Source: Eulemur rufifrons
Lineage: Eukaryota; Chordata; Mammalia; Primates; Lemuridae
Direction of reading: 5' to 3'
Assembly (NCBI RefSeq): GCF_041146395.1
Contig: NC_091002.1
Coordinates: 3,528,501-3,592,500 of the forward strand
DNA: 64,000 bases
In this document: positions 1 through 12,427 of the stretch, piece by piece
Layout of the letters: every line of letters starts with the position of its first letter
How positions within the stretch are numbered: position 1 is the stretch's first letter
Program-made: the position numbers and the translations under genes
The notes under the pieces: generated by a model
Database searches by the model: none
What the model was told of the DNA's origin: nothing
What the model saw: the letters and a program-made list of their open reading frames with translations, nothing else

Positions 1-549
1 AGGAAAATGCAGCATGCCGCTGCCTTCAAACGTCCTGCCTGGGGTTTCTCTGGCCCTGATCATTCCCGCCCTCTCTGCATGGAGACAGCAGGGCCTGTCC
101 CTCATCAGTCTCTATTTTCATCCCACAGGACGGACTCCACGGCTGCCCTGGGGAATCCTTTTCACCTCATCTTGGCTCCTTCCTCTGCTCCAACTGGGAG
201 AGTACATCTGTGTTGGAATGTAATCCAACTCCTGTGGTCCCCCACTGTCCTATTTCTGTTCAGGGTCCTCTGAGCAGGAGGCAGACAACCCGTTCCTCTG
301 AGAAGAAGTCCACAGTCACCTCTCTAGAGTTCATACCTCCCTGGCAGGCACCTGGCATCTAGGTCCTTATGGAGCAAAAGCTATGCCCAAATAGCATTTT
401 GTAATGGCTGCAAGGAATTCATTGGAATGAGGATACCATCATTGTTAAAGATGCAGTTTTTGCTATTTTTGTTTTTTAAAAGTATGCTACAATTAATATG
501 TTCATGCATAAAGCTTTAAGTTCAGATGATTTTTCAAAAATGGATTCCA
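1..549. other. Non-coding, no recognised gene
   Basis: No gene is recognised here. The first 480 bases look like ordinary single-copy intergenic DNA. The stretch from about 440 to 549, resuming after the following Alu at 885-923, is AT-rich and resembles an eroded interspersed repeat of a family I cannot name. The short ORFs at 7-273 have no recognisable protein content. Confidence 0.5.
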
Positions 550-884
<335 letters not shown>

Positions 885-923
885 TGGATTCCATTTTTGA
901 CCTAGGATTACTAGATCAAGGAA

Positions 924-1350
924 TATTTTTTTTATTGTGGTATCTTAACATAATATGTACCATCTTAGCCATTTCCAAGTGTACAGTTCAGTAGTGTTAA
1001 GTATATTCACATTGTTGTGCAACCAATCCCCAGAACCCTTTCCATCTTGTAAAACTGAAACTCTGTCTCCACTAAGCACTAACTCCCCATGGCCTCCCGG
1101 AGCCCCTGGCAGCCACCATTCTACTTTCTGTTTCTATGAATTTGACTCTAGTTATTAATACATCATATGAATGGAATAATACAGCCTTTTGGGACTGGCT
1201 TATTTCACTCAGCACGATGCCCTCAAGCTTCATCCATGGCGTAGCACGTGACAGAATGTCCTTCCTTTTCCAGGCTGAATGATACTCCATTGTGTGCACG
1301 CAGCTCACTGACTTACCCATTCATCTGTGAATGGACCTTGCATTGCCACC
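924..1350 (-). mobile_element. L1M 3'-end fragment, antisense
   Basis: The sequence matches the 3' end of old mammalian L1 elements read in reverse. It contains the diagnostic stretch around TTCACATTGTTGTGCAACCA, the block on measuring and fixing the A-rich 3' UTR, and GACTGGCTTATTTCACTCAG. It is truncated at about 1350. Homologous fragments occur at 22130, 32825, 38660, 46200 and 61095. Confidence 0.8.
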
Positions 1351-1690
1351 AGAATATTTTTGAAACAAAATATTTAACCCAAGTCAAGCGTTCTCCACTG
1401 TCCTGCCTGGAAAAACGAGCGGCAGCAGCCACTTCCCAGTTGAACCCACCGGCTTTATTTGTGATTTGCCAGCAGGACAGGCGGCCGCGTGAAACGGAGG
1501 CTCTCCTGGCCCCTGGGCTATCGCCAGCGCCACCTGCTGCTGCTTTGCAGAATTGCTCCTTGGGCTAAGCCCTGTCCCTACCTAATGCCAGCGCATTTCC
1601 ACCACCTCCAGGTCAGGGGCCTTGGGTAATGGACCTGCCCTGGCCTACCTAACTGCTCCATAAGCACAGCAGTTCTGAATTAAATTTTGA
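1351..1690. other. Single-copy non-coding segment with CTCF-like motif
   Basis: No repeat family is recognised here. The segment is moderately GC-rich (for example GGCGGCCGCG near 1481) and holds the CTCF-like motif listed separately. The short ORF across it (1248-1568) starts inside an L1 fragment and is not considered a gene. Confidence 0.45.
1523..1541 (-). promoter_or_regulatory. Candidate CTCF-binding motif
   Basis: Read on the - strand the sequence is GCAGCAGGTGGCGCTGGCG, a close match to the known CTCF core (CCASYAGRKGGCRSY). It lies in apparently single-copy DNA. A motif match alone does not show occupancy. Confidence 0.45.
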
Positions 1691-3090
1691 CACTCACAGA
1701 AATCACAAACTTATAGAAAAGTTAGAAGTACAGTACAAAGAACTTTATTTTTCTGAATGACTTAAGAATAAGCTGATCCACCACCCCTGGAATACATTAG
1801 TGTGCATGTCCTACAAACAAGAACATTTTCCTGTGTAACCACAATGCGAGGCAACCAATGAAGTCAGAAAATTAACACCAATACGTTACTACCATCTAAT
1901 CTTAAGCCCCATTCAAGTTTGCCAATTGTTCTATTAATGTCTTTTATAAAGCAAATGGACCATTTTTTATAGCAAAAAAGCATCATTGTTGCATTTAGTT
2001 AGCATATCTCTTTGGTGTTCTTATTCAGGTGTAGTTCCTCATTCTTAGACTTTCATGACCTTGACACTTCTGAACAGTACAAGCTGCTATTTTGTAGAGC
2101 TTCCTTCAGTTTAAATTTGTCTGAGGTCTCCTCACGATTTAGTCCAGTTTATGTATCCTTGGCAAGAATATCCAGGAAGTGATGCAGTTTTCTACTCATC
2201 GCATCATATCAGACAGCACACAATTTCAATTTGTCCCGTTACTGATCATGTTTACTTTGACCACTTGATTAACATGGTGTTTGAAGAAATCACCCATACC
2301 AGAACTGGGGCAAGGAAAGTACAAGATGTATCTAGAACATCTTGCTGTGACACAAAGCAAGGGTGTGTTCAAAGAACAACTGGGATATGTCAAAAGGACA
2401 CAGAAGCCAGCTTGAATGGGCTCCCACTGCTCAAATCAAAGGCTTATCCACTATGGAGTTATGCTTTTCACTTTTGTAATTAGTAAGTATTTTATAGAGA
2501 GGAACTTTGAAACTATGCAAATATTCTGTTCCTCAGCGAACATTTAATTTCTTCATGTTTTCATATTTATGTGAACTCCTGCTTCCCCATATTATTCAGT
2601 GGGTTGTAATCCCCTGCTTATCTGTTATTTGTTCTGATGCTCACGCTGCCCCTGATCTGATTAATGGAAGCCCATTTAAGCTGGTTCCTGTGTCCTTTGA
2701 CATGCTTTCAACACTCCTTTGCTTTCTGTCACAGCAAGATGTTCCAGATACATCTTGCACTTTCTTGCCCTAAGCTCTCGAATTGGCCATTTCTCCAAGC
2801 TGCCCTAGTTCCTTTTAGTGGAAAATCGTATTCGTAAGCCAAGATCTGAGAGCTACATGTACTCATTGTTACTGGGGTGTCACTGCTCCCAGCTCCTCAA
2901 TAGACAGAACTAGAGAATATTTGTACATATATACATAAGTTTAGATACACACACCTGTAGTTCTATATCTATCATATATACAAACACCACAAGTTCACAT
3001 GGATGCCTCCATTTTCAACCCAATACCACAGGGTCCATTCTAGTTTTCTGTTTACATTCCTCTCCCTCTGCCGGCATCAACTCTCCTGCA
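1690..3090 (-). mobile_element. Ancient L1M-like fragment
   Basis: The stretch resembles a widespread old L1M-type sequence. Recognisable landmarks are the blocks around GTCTGAGGTCTCCTCACGAT, GCATCATATCAGACAGCACA, CAAGATGTTCCAGATACATC and ACTGGGGTGTCACTGCTCCC, in the order expected for one element. The exact subfamily and orientation are uncertain by eye. The ORFs at 2151-2483 and 2507-2773 lie wholly inside it and are not host genes. Confidence 0.55.
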
Positions 3091-3545
3091 GAAACCTCTT
3101 CCCTGCTCAGGCTCTGAAGCCCATACCAGTCCGCCCCCTGCAGAGACATCCCCCTTGCCTCTCAGGCTGAGTCATCTGCAGGACTGGCCTGCTCTGTGGA
3201 TGCTCTCCTCTCCCTGCTCAAGCTATGCAGCTTGTCCCCATGTGTGGGTGCTCTCGTCATCCTACTTGGGCCCTGACTCCCCAGAGTCTCCCCTGGGGAC
3301 TCCCTTCTCGCTCTGCCTGGGCTCTGATTTCCCAGGCTGGATTCCCCTCCCCATAACCCATCCCCACATGGATGTACTCCTCACACTGCTGAAAGTTGGA
3401 CTGTCCACACTGGGACGACTCCCCCACCCCCAGACATCCTCTTCACCTTGCTCAGAGGGCTCTGACCCCATGCCAGGCTGTTCCCCTGTGGGGATGCCCT
3501 CTCCACCCTGCATGGGCTCCGAGCCCTGATCTGGGCACCATGGCT
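3090..3545. repeat. Degenerate GC-rich tandem repeat within L1M-like element
   Basis: An imperfect unit of roughly 60-80 bp recurs several times, with versions of TGGATGCTCTCCTC, CCTGCTC.GGCTCTGA and CCCCATGTGTGG. Old L1M elements are known to carry such GC-rich tandem units next to their 3' UTR, and this segment directly adjoins L1M-like sequence. The lack of stop codons in the repeat creates long overlapping ORFs on both strands (3155-3529 + and 3262-3549 -). These have no protein homology I recognise. Confidence 0.6.
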
Positions 3546-3592
3546 TCACCAGGACACCTATACCATCGTGTGTGTGTGCGTGTGCATGTGTT

Positions 3593-4524
3593 TACAGTCA
3601 ATCCGCATTATTCATGGATTTTATATTTGCAAATTCATGTACTTGCTAAAATTTATTTGCAACCCCAGAATCAATACTCTCAGTGCTTTCCTGGTCATTA
3701 GCAGCTATGTGCAGGGCAGCAAAACATTTTATTTGTCTGACGTGTACATTCCCAGTTGAGATCGAACTTCTTGTTTCAGTTCTCATGCTGTTAAAAAGTG
3801 TCCCTTTCGGCTGGGCAATGTGGCTCACGCCTGTAATCCTAGCACTCTGGGAGGCCGAGGTGGAAGGATCACTTGAGCTCAGGAGTTGGAGATCAGCCTG
3901 AGCAAGAGTGAGACCCTGTCTTTACCAAAAATAGAAAAAATTAGCCGGGTGTGGTGGCGCATGCCTGTAGTCCCAGCTACTCAGAAGGCTAAGGCAGGAG
4001 GATGGCTAGAGCCCAGGAGTTTGAGGTTGCTGTGAGCTAGGCTGACGCCACGGCACTCACTCTAGCCCGGGCAACAAAGTGAGACTCTGTCTCAAAAAAA
4101 AAAAAAAAGTCCCTTTCACAGTCTACTCAGTGCTATGTTTTTCCCATTTTTGTGCTTTTTGCTGCTTAAAATGTCCCCCCAAGCCTAATGCTGAAGCACT
4201 GTCTAGTGTTCCTAAGCGCAAGAAGGTTGAGAAGTGCCTTATGAAGAAAATGTGTGTTAGATAAGCTTTGTTGAGGCCGGAGTTATAGTGCTGTATTGGC
4301 TTTGAGTTCAAAGTTAATGAATCAGCAATATATGTTAAATAAAGTGTCTTTAAACAGAAACACAAGGTCAAACAAGGTTATATATTGGTCAGTTGATGAA
4401 AATGTGGCCAAAGGCTGTTAGGAACCTAATCCTTTAATTTTCCTTAGGGGAAGTGAATCAGTGTTTACTAATTTAGTGTTTATGGTGACTTTATATAACT
4501 GCAAATAATGAGAACCAACTGTAT
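3593..4524 (+). mobile_element. Tigger-type (pogo/Tc1-mariner) DNA transposon remnant, split by an Alu
   Basis: The left end TACAGTCAATCCGCATTATT and the right end AATAATGAGAACCAACTGTA form imperfect terminal inverted repeats at TA dinucleotides. Inside, at about 4168-4264, is the start of a Tigger transposase, recognisable as PNAEALSSVPKRKKVEKCL. Just before it the ATG (in AAAATGTCCCCCC) is out of frame by one base, and the ORF stops after MCVR. The element is internally deleted, since the right end follows within about 260 bp. It was then interrupted by the Alu at 3809-4108. It is not capable of making transposase. Confidence 0.85.
3809..4108 (+). mobile_element. Alu SINE inserted in the Tigger element
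   Basis: The copy starts GGCTGGGCAATGTGGCTCACG and ends in an A-tail. The target-site duplication is AAGTGTCCCTTTC on the left and AAGTCCCTTTC on the right. It lacks the expanded linker (the arms are joined by CCAAAAATAGAAAAAATTAG), so it belongs to an older or different Alu class than most copies in the window. It has the ACTCACTC form near its 3' end. Confidence 0.95.
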
Positions 4525-4889
4525 AGAGATATAGACACACACACATTTTTAAGAAGTTGCAACCACCTAGCAAATTGCAACCCTGAACACACCTCAGTAT
4601 CTACATTCTCTGTGGCTTCACCCAGAAAGTTAAGTAGTGTTTGGAGAAGTTGTATACTGAGGCTGCAGAGCCTGCTGTTCAGAGACAGCCAGACTTGGGT
4701 TGAAGTAGGTATTAGAAAGTTTGTAAAGAGGTGGGAGGAAGACAAGTCACAAGAGATGAAGTCTGGAACACTGAGGATGAAACTTTGGGAGAGGACCAGG
4801 GAAGAGGTTTAAATTTGTGGCAGCAACTGAGGAAAACCAGGATGAGACAGCTCTGGGAGACGGCAGAAATTCTTGAATATCTATGTACC
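4525..4889. other. Intergenic, no feature recognised
   Basis: No gene or clear repeat is seen. The ORF at 4612-4812 is short and in AG-rich sequence, with no recognisable domain. Confidence 0.4.
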
Positions 4890-5075
4890 ACAGATGTAGA
4901 ATAAATGAATGAATATCCTTAGCACTTATTTATCCTGCTAATTTTATATCTCCACCACTAGGATGAAGCTCCAGATGGCAGGACTTTTGCATTGTCTGTT
5001 CAGTGCTGTGTCTGCCAGTACCTAGAATAGAGCCTGGTCTATAGTAGGAGCTGAGTTAATATTGATGAATAAATA
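4890..5075 (+). mobile_element. L2 LINE 3'-end fragment
   Basis: The typical L2 3' end is visible: a CTCC..ATGGCAGGACTTTTGC block, then CAGTACCTAGAATAGAGCCTGG and TAGTAGGAGCTGAGTTAATA, ending in a GATGAATAAATAAA tail. Confidence 0.75.
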
Positions 5076-5424
5076 AAAAACATCTGTGGCAAAAGGAATT
5101 TTTTAAAGGATTTCAAGTGGGACTTGACATAACCCAATTCACTCTCCCTGATCTGTGAGGGAAGAGAACTGGAGTAAAACTGAAAGTGAAGAAGCCAGTT
5201 AGAAGACTGTCATACTAGACGCCCGGAGTAGGTGGAAGAAGGCATATGAATCCAAGGGGTGTTCTAGGCAGAACCAACCTGCTTTATCGACAGATGGGAT
5301 GGGGAGGGGATTTCTGAGGAGGAAAATGTCAAGAATGACACTAAAGTGTCCCACTCAGTAACTTCAGTGATCTGCATTGGTAGCAGACACAACTAGGTTT
5401 AATTTCCATATCTAACTTGCACTC
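5076..5424. other. Intergenic, old repeat-like AG-rich sequence
   Basis: No gene is seen. The texture resembles antisense L2 interior (for example GTGGAAGAAGGC and CTGAGGAGGAAAATG), but no landmark is good enough to assign it. Confidence 0.35.
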
Positions 5425-5690
5425 ATTTGTTCAATGAATATTAGGCACCAACCATGCGTCAGGCAAGTGCTAGGAATTCAGCAGTGAATAAAATCCCTGC
5501 CCCCAAAGGGCTGACAGTCTACAGAGAGATGTCAGACAACACACATATGATCACGCCAAGTAGTGTGAAGAAAAGTCAAGGAGAGTAACAGGCGACAGCA
5601 GTGCTATGTCAAACAGGCTGTCGTGGGAAGGCCTTTCTGGTATGATAACATCTGAGTAGAGACTTGAAAAGTGGTATTTTGAGCCATGTG
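5425..5690 (-). mobile_element. L2 LINE fragment, antisense
   Basis: The fragment opens with a reversed L2 3' end (CATTTGTTCAATGAATATTA, then GCACC..CCATGCGTCAGGCA). The usual downstream reversed blocks follow, including CAGCAGTGAATAAAATCCCTGCC and GAAGGCCTTTCTG. Confidence 0.8.
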
Positions 5691-6545
5691 GATGTTAGAT
5701 ATTCAAAATGTTTTCAGAAAAAACTCTGTGATGTAGTGAAACAAAACGTTATTGAAGACTCAGTCATCACCAGCCAGCCAATACAAGTGAAGACCGAAGA
5801 ATTTGCCAAGTCTTCTGGAAGAGAGTGTAGAATTTCAGATTTCAGAGGGGAGCTTGGGTGTGACTGACTCATACATGACAGACTAATGACTGTCAATGGA
5901 TTGGACAGAAGCCAATCCAAATTTTCTAGCTGACTTTGAAGTTGTTTAAATTCCATGCACATACAATTCAATTAAGGAAAAATGTGTGAGCTAAGAAGAA
6001 AATGGACAAAACCCTGAATGCCTCTAAATTGTATTTGCATCACAGCATGGGTTAAGACAACTAGCCTGTCACAACAATGTTCTGCACAAGAGCTAAGGTT
6101 CAAAAATGATTCTGTAGACTCCTTAGGCACTGAACGTGAAGAAGGCTTAGAATCAAAACCTAGGATACTGAAGAAATGAAAGGCAACCCTGTGAATGAAT
6201 ATAATCTCTGGACAATTAATCAATGGGAAAATATATGTATACATAGTATGTATGCACACACATATATGTGTACGTCCAGGATTCAGCTTTTTCACCCCCA
6301 AAGCATGTTTTTAAATCAGTGAAGTAACTTGTAACTAACAGCTTCCCTAATCCAGATCCACAATATCCCAAGAGCAGCTACTCCTTTAGCAACCTCCTGG
6401 AATTAAGAGAACTTGGAGCAACTAACCTGCAACGTATGTAAACATGAATGAGAAATAAACCTTGGGTGCTGAAAGGCACTAAGACTTAGGGTAAACTGTT
6501 ACAGTTTAGTTGACTGACACAGAAGGACACCAAGTCTTGGCCCCC
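5691..6545. other. Intergenic, no feature recognised
   Basis: The sequence is AT-rich with no recognised gene or repeat landmark. A short alternating purine/pyrimidine stretch (ATATATGTATACATAG, then TATGCACACACATATATG) lies near 6230-6270. The ORFs at 5664-5867, 5714-5971 and 5972-6301 have no recognisable content. Confidence 0.4.
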
Positions 6546-7470
6546 GAAAAGCCTCGCTGGTCCTTCCCACTCATTCTGCTCCAGTTCAGCCCTCAATTCC
6601 CATCTGCCTTCTGCACCAGCCCCTATCTTCCCGCCTCCGCTGGAACTCCCATTAATCCATACCCTGCAGTCTTGAGTAACCTTTCTAAGCCACAGATGTG
6701 ACTGTCGCTCCCCTGCTCACCAGAAAGTGTCAATGTCTCTCCAGCAGTACTTCTCGTTTCCACTGAGGAACCCAGAAAGACAGGAGCATGAATAAGGATT
6801 TTAGAAACCACAACACAGCCAGAAACAGCTTCTGTAAGTATGATTTTTCTGTGCTCAGGTACTTGATTTTAAAAATACCACTTTATACATTAATCCAAAA
6901 CATGTACCTAAATTTGTTAGTATGATCACATATTTGTTCTTATCAAATTACATTTGGCAGTCTGGATATTGCACTATGCCTGCTCTCTGAGCATCCTGGA
7001 GCACTCTGTGAGACAACACTCACCGAAGTACAGGCTTACTAAGATGCATCAACTCCCTAACCAAGACCTCTGAGCTCTGCTCGCTGCTTTCACCTCGTCT
7101 CCCACAACTTCCCACTCCCACTCCTCCTTAAATTCCAGCGCATTGGCCATCTCCCCCGTACTAGAACTCACAATGCTCTTGCTCAGCTGTCCCCTGTGCC
7201 TCATAGACCTTCATCTGTTTCTACTTTGAAGGCCCAGTTAAGTCACTTGCTCGGAAAATCCTTCCCAAACTCCCCTGCACAGGGTTGACTGCTTCAAGGC
7301 TCCCCTACGATACTCAAGCACACCACATTGTAATTTCCTGTTTCCATTTCTGTCCCACACCTTTGCCCAATCCATGTCTTACCTTTATATTCCTAGCGCC
7401 ATGGACAGGATATGAAGCCCATCGCATACCCACTGATCGACTAAACACACTTCAGCTGCCAAAAAGCTAA
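6546..7470 (+). mobile_element. L2 LINE, long partly eroded copy
   Basis: Blocks in the order of the L2 3' portion can be read. These are the C-rich block with CTCCAGTTCAGCCCTCAATT, CCTGCTCACCAGAAAGTGTC, CCTTCATCTGTTTCTACTTTG, TCCTTCCCAAACTCCCCTG, then TATATTCCTAGCGCCATGGA. The break at about 6830-6950 is non-matching AT-rich sequence. Confidence 0.6.
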
Positions 7471-7700
7471 AAGCTGGCCTAAGGTTTGTTTCTCTTAAAC
7501 ACTGAGTGTTCTGTCAGCTCCTCCCCGTGGAACCTTCCACAAATAATTCTCTCTCATAGTTAAACGTTTGCCGAGAGTCTCACAAACTATAGGCAGTTCA
7601 CTCTCATTTGCCAATGATGACACTCAAGGAATAACATCCACCTAAAAAAAATTTATTTATGATTCTTTTATTAACACACACAGGAGCTTTGGTCATTTAA
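7471..7700. other. Short intergenic gap
   Basis: Nothing is recognised. It lies just beyond the putative polyadenylation point of the - strand MRFAP1L1-like locus. Confidence 0.35.
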
Positions 7701-9129
7701 ACAAAAACTTTATTTAAAAAAAAAATAAGATTTCTTAGGTCTTTGTTTTTCAAGGCAAATGAACACGTTTGACTTTGACCTCAAACCTCTGTCAGGTCTG
7801 CCACCCTGATGAACTAGAAAAGGCTTTATGGGCCCTGATAATCCCTTTCCCTTTCTCCAGCCTCTCAAGGCCCTTTGTGGATGGTCTCCCTGAAGCCCCT
7901 GCAATGTGTGAGCGTATTACAATAGTGAAGTGTACTCATCATTCCCTGTTCAAACTTCCTTGTCACATACGGTCGGCCACACGGTCTAAATAAATTCACC
8001 CGACAGGTTACACGACATACATCAGACAATGTGCCACAAAACAGTTCTCCTCCTTCGTCTCACAGAATATGTGAGAACCATCTTCCATCCCCAACTGTCT
8101 TCTAGTTCTCCCAAACTTGATGCAAAGCAGTCTCATTCACGCACTCTTCCCCAGGTTCAACCGAGCACCACAGAGCCTCCCGCTGCACCTCTGAAGGTGG
8201 ACGAGTCTGATCCCAAGTTGTCACATGCTCCAAAGTTCCAAAAAACAATCAGGTCACATAGGTACCAGCCAAATACAAAGGCCATGCACAATATTTCAAA
8301 ATCGCAGCAAAGTCCCAAGAATAAACGTGACCACGTAAATAACTTTTGACTAAGCCCCATTTCTCTTACGAAAGTTATCTTTCTAGAAGCAAATACATTT
8401 GATGATCTAAATCCATATCAAGGTCATCAACCACTGACCCTCAGGGGGTAAAAAACATACAAAAGAGAAAACGGCAAGCTGTTTCAGTCTCCTCAAGGTG
8501 TCGGTCCACCCTTAGCAGTTGACCAGCGTCCATCAGCTGTGAACCTAAGGTACAACTGAGAGCAACTTACCATCAGGACACTGAATCTCACATTTCCATA
8601 TCCTGACACTAAGAAATGGTAACCACCCACAAGAAGGCCCCTTCTTTCAGGGAAGATCCCCTGACATACCTGCTTTCCAGGAAAAACTGGAAATTGCCTC
8701 TGGCTTTACGCTTTTCTGTTCCTCTTTCCCTGCATTCTCACTCTCTCCCATTTTTCTCTGTGGCCTAGGTCTTCTTTGGTTCCCCCCAACTCCCTTGGCG
8801 CCTAGGCAGGTCTACCTCTGGCGACTGTCCTAGTAGAATTGACTTTTAGGGTCCACAAAAAACATACCTGAAGTTACCTTCACTTTTCTCTAATTACCAC
8901 TGGGAAAGGGAGGTGCCACAGGAAAAGAGAATATACCAGCACCTAACGAAACCAGCGCGCAACGTGACCCCCACTTTGTTCCCAATGCCCAATTTCTGGG
9001 GCAATAAAATGGGGGATTTGCTCCTAGCATAGCACCCTTTTTACAAGAGGCTGTTCGACCGTGCTTATGGCAACCACCGAAAGTTCCACCCAGCTCCCGC
9101 TAGTTCATGACCTTCTGCGATATTCTCCT
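7700..9129 (-). other. Putative 3' UTR of the MRFAP1L1-like locus
   Basis: This 1.4 kb lies directly 3' of the MRFAP1L1-like stop codon on the - strand and holds no Alu, L1 or L2 that I recognise. It ends near AATAAA polyadenylation signals on the - strand (TTTATT at 7709-7714 and a second at 7652-7657). Absence of repeats plus a terminal signal fits a 3' UTR. The extent is inferred from family knowledge (a roughly 2-kb mRNA in human), not seen in transcript data. The ORF at 8029-8349 on + is taken as chance. Confidence 0.45.
7709..7714 (-). terminator. Candidate polyadenylation signal AATAAA
   Basis: AATAAA on the - strand, about 1.4 kb beyond the MRFAP1L1-like stop. A second AATAAA lies at 7652-7657. 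Which one, if either, is used cannot be told from sequence. Confidence 0.35.
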
Positions 9130-9699
<570 letters not shown>

Positions 9700-9700
<1 letters not shown>

Positions 9701-9930
9701 TACACCGACAGCGGACCGCTGAATAAAATGCATTCGCCGCCGTCCACCCGCCCTCGGCGTGTTGCGGCCCTTTCACGACCTGGCCGGGCCCCTTTACGGT
9801 GACGCCTCCGGCAGGACCAGGGGGCGGACGCGCGCACGTAAATAGGCGTTGGGCGCGCGCACGCCCATCACCTCCCGCTTCTCGGTGACCCGCCCCGCTC
9901 GGTTCTCTATTCCGCCTTAGGAGGCAGAAG
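9700..9930 (-). promoter_or_regulatory. CpG-rich putative promoter of the MRFAP1L1-like locus
   Basis: CpG density rises sharply here (runs such as GCGCGCGCACGCCC and GGGGGCGGACGCGCGC), while the surrounding DNA is CpG-poor. A CRE-like GGTGACGCC (9828 region) and GC boxes are present. The position 5' of the - strand ORF suggests its promoter. Retained CpGs imply germline-unmethylated and probably active DNA. Confidence 0.65.
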
Positions 9931-10820
9931 TGGTTTGTTGGCTGCAGGTTTGCTTTCCCTCCTCCTCGAGATCTTCCCTCCTAGGGGGCTTTTACTTTTA
10001 TTTTTTTTATTTTTAAGTAAAAGCGCTCCTCCTTCCCCATTTTTGAATAGGACTGGCTGGCCTTCACATCATTTACTATCCAAGCATGCAGAAGCTCAGG
10101 TTAACTTGTATTCATTTAACTCTTAACGAGGAACCTACAAGCTAGGTGGAAATCTGGCTCAAAGTCGTGCGTGTGGGATGGAATTTGAACCCAGAGCAGT
10201 TTGGGTCCGCAGTCCCTGCTGCCACACATGCTTCCTTCTGGGACGGAGCTCTTCCCTCTGCGTTCCCCATGGCTCATTCGCACACTTTTGTTTTGGGGGG
10301 AGTTCCTCTTTCTGCCTTGAGTTCTGGTCAATAATTCTTGGTCTGTTTTCAGCAGACCAAGTCGCAGCTCCTCGAGGTAAAGGGCCATTTCTGTTTTGGT
10401 CCAATTCTCAGCCCTTTCCTGCAGCCTTCAAGCAGGGCCTTAGGGGATTCTTTAGAGAGAGATGTAATTCTTCCCTAATATGTTGGTCACCTGTATGTCC
10501 TCACCACCCACAGGGCCTGAAAATCACGTGGGCTCAGTAAGTGTGGCTTTGATAATCATTTAAGAAATATATTTTGATCACCAACTTCATACCATTATGG
10601 AATGGAGGAAGTCTATTTCTAGGCTTGGTTGCCCAGTGCCACCTTAGTAGTAATTTGCGTTTATCTGGGGGGATCCTGCTGTACAAGTGCCACACATCAG
10701 AGCTTCAGTTTTCCAGTCTGATAAATAAAAACCAGTGGTCCCAGCCTGAATATCTGTCAGTGGGAAAGGCAATCATGAGATGATGTGCATGAAAGAGTTT
10801 TGTAAACACCAAAGCAGTAG
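9931..10820. other. Intergenic; MIR fragment at about 10140-10230
   Basis: Apart from a short antisense MIR-like piece (GGAATTTGAACCCAGAGCAG and neighbours), nothing is recognised. A perfect 10-bp inverted repeat, GCTTTTACTT/AAGTAAAAGC, at 9988-9997 and 10015-10024 surrounds a T-rich loop. Overlapping ORFs at 10116-10540 have no family resemblance. Confidence 0.45.
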
Positions 10821-11134
10821 CAGATGTTCATCAAAAGACATCATTAAGAGAGAGAAAAGTCAAGCCACAGAGTGGGAGAAGATATTTTCAATACATATAT
10901 CTGACAAAGGACTTATATCCAGAATATTTTGAGAACTACAGATCAATAAGAAAAAGACAACTCTCAACTTAAAATGGGCAAAAGACATAAGCTAGCACTT
11001 CACAAAAGACAATATTCAAATGGCCAATAAGTAAGTATATGAAAAGGTGCTCGAATTCATGATTCAACAGGGAAATGCAAATGAAAACCACAATGAGAAA
11101 ACACTATATATCCACTGGAATCACTAAAATTTGA

Positions 11135-11747
<613 letters not shown>

Positions 11748-11811
11748 TTAAAATACTGATGATACCAACTGTTGGGGAGGATGTGGAAACTCTCATACAT
11801 TCTTGATAGTG

Positions 11812-12166
11812 TCTTAATCTGCTCAGGTTGGGTGGCTTAAACACAGAGATTTATTTTCTTACAGTTTTGCAGGCTAGAATCCATGATTATGGTGCCAGCA
11901 CATTTGGTTTCTGGTGAGGTTAGGGCTCTACTCTTGGCTTGCTGACAGCTGCCTTCTCATTGCAGTCCTCACATGACCTCTTCTTTGTGCTTGTGCAGGG
12001 TGGTAGGGGGAGTGCTGTCTGTTGTCTCAGTAATTCAATTGACTCAGGGCCCCACCCTAATGACCTTATTTAACCTTACTTACTGCTTTACTTCAAATAT
12101 GGTCACACTGAGGGTTTGGGCTTCAATGTATGAATTTTGAGGGACACATACCTTCAGATCACAGTG
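11812..12166 (-). mobile_element. MLT1-type (ERVL-MaLR) solitary LTR, antisense
   Basis: Reversed MLT1 LTR landmarks are present. The LTR end GGTTGGGTGGCTTAAACACAG stands on the left and the LTR start CAATGTATGAATTTTGAGGG on the right, with GCCCCACCCTAATGACC between. It interrupts the L1. It is an LTR only, with no retroviral gene. Confidence 0.75.
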
Positions 12167-12427
12167 ATGGGAATGTAAATTGGTACGATTTTGGAAAGCT
12201 GTTTGGCAGTATCTACTAAGACTAAACATATGCTAACCCTATGACCTGGCAGTTTGACACCTCAGTATATACTCAAGAGATTTTGAGCGCATCTGTCCAC
12301 AAAAAGACATTTAAAGGAATAGTCATAGAAGCTTTATTATAATAGCCACAAAGTTAAAACTACCCAAATGTTCATCAGAGGAGAATAAATATATAAAACA
12401 AATAAATTGTAGTATAACCCTTCAATG

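Noticed and set aside
8029..8349. 106-codon ORF on +
   Set aside because: It lies antisense in the putative MRFAP1L1 3' UTR and resembles no protein family.
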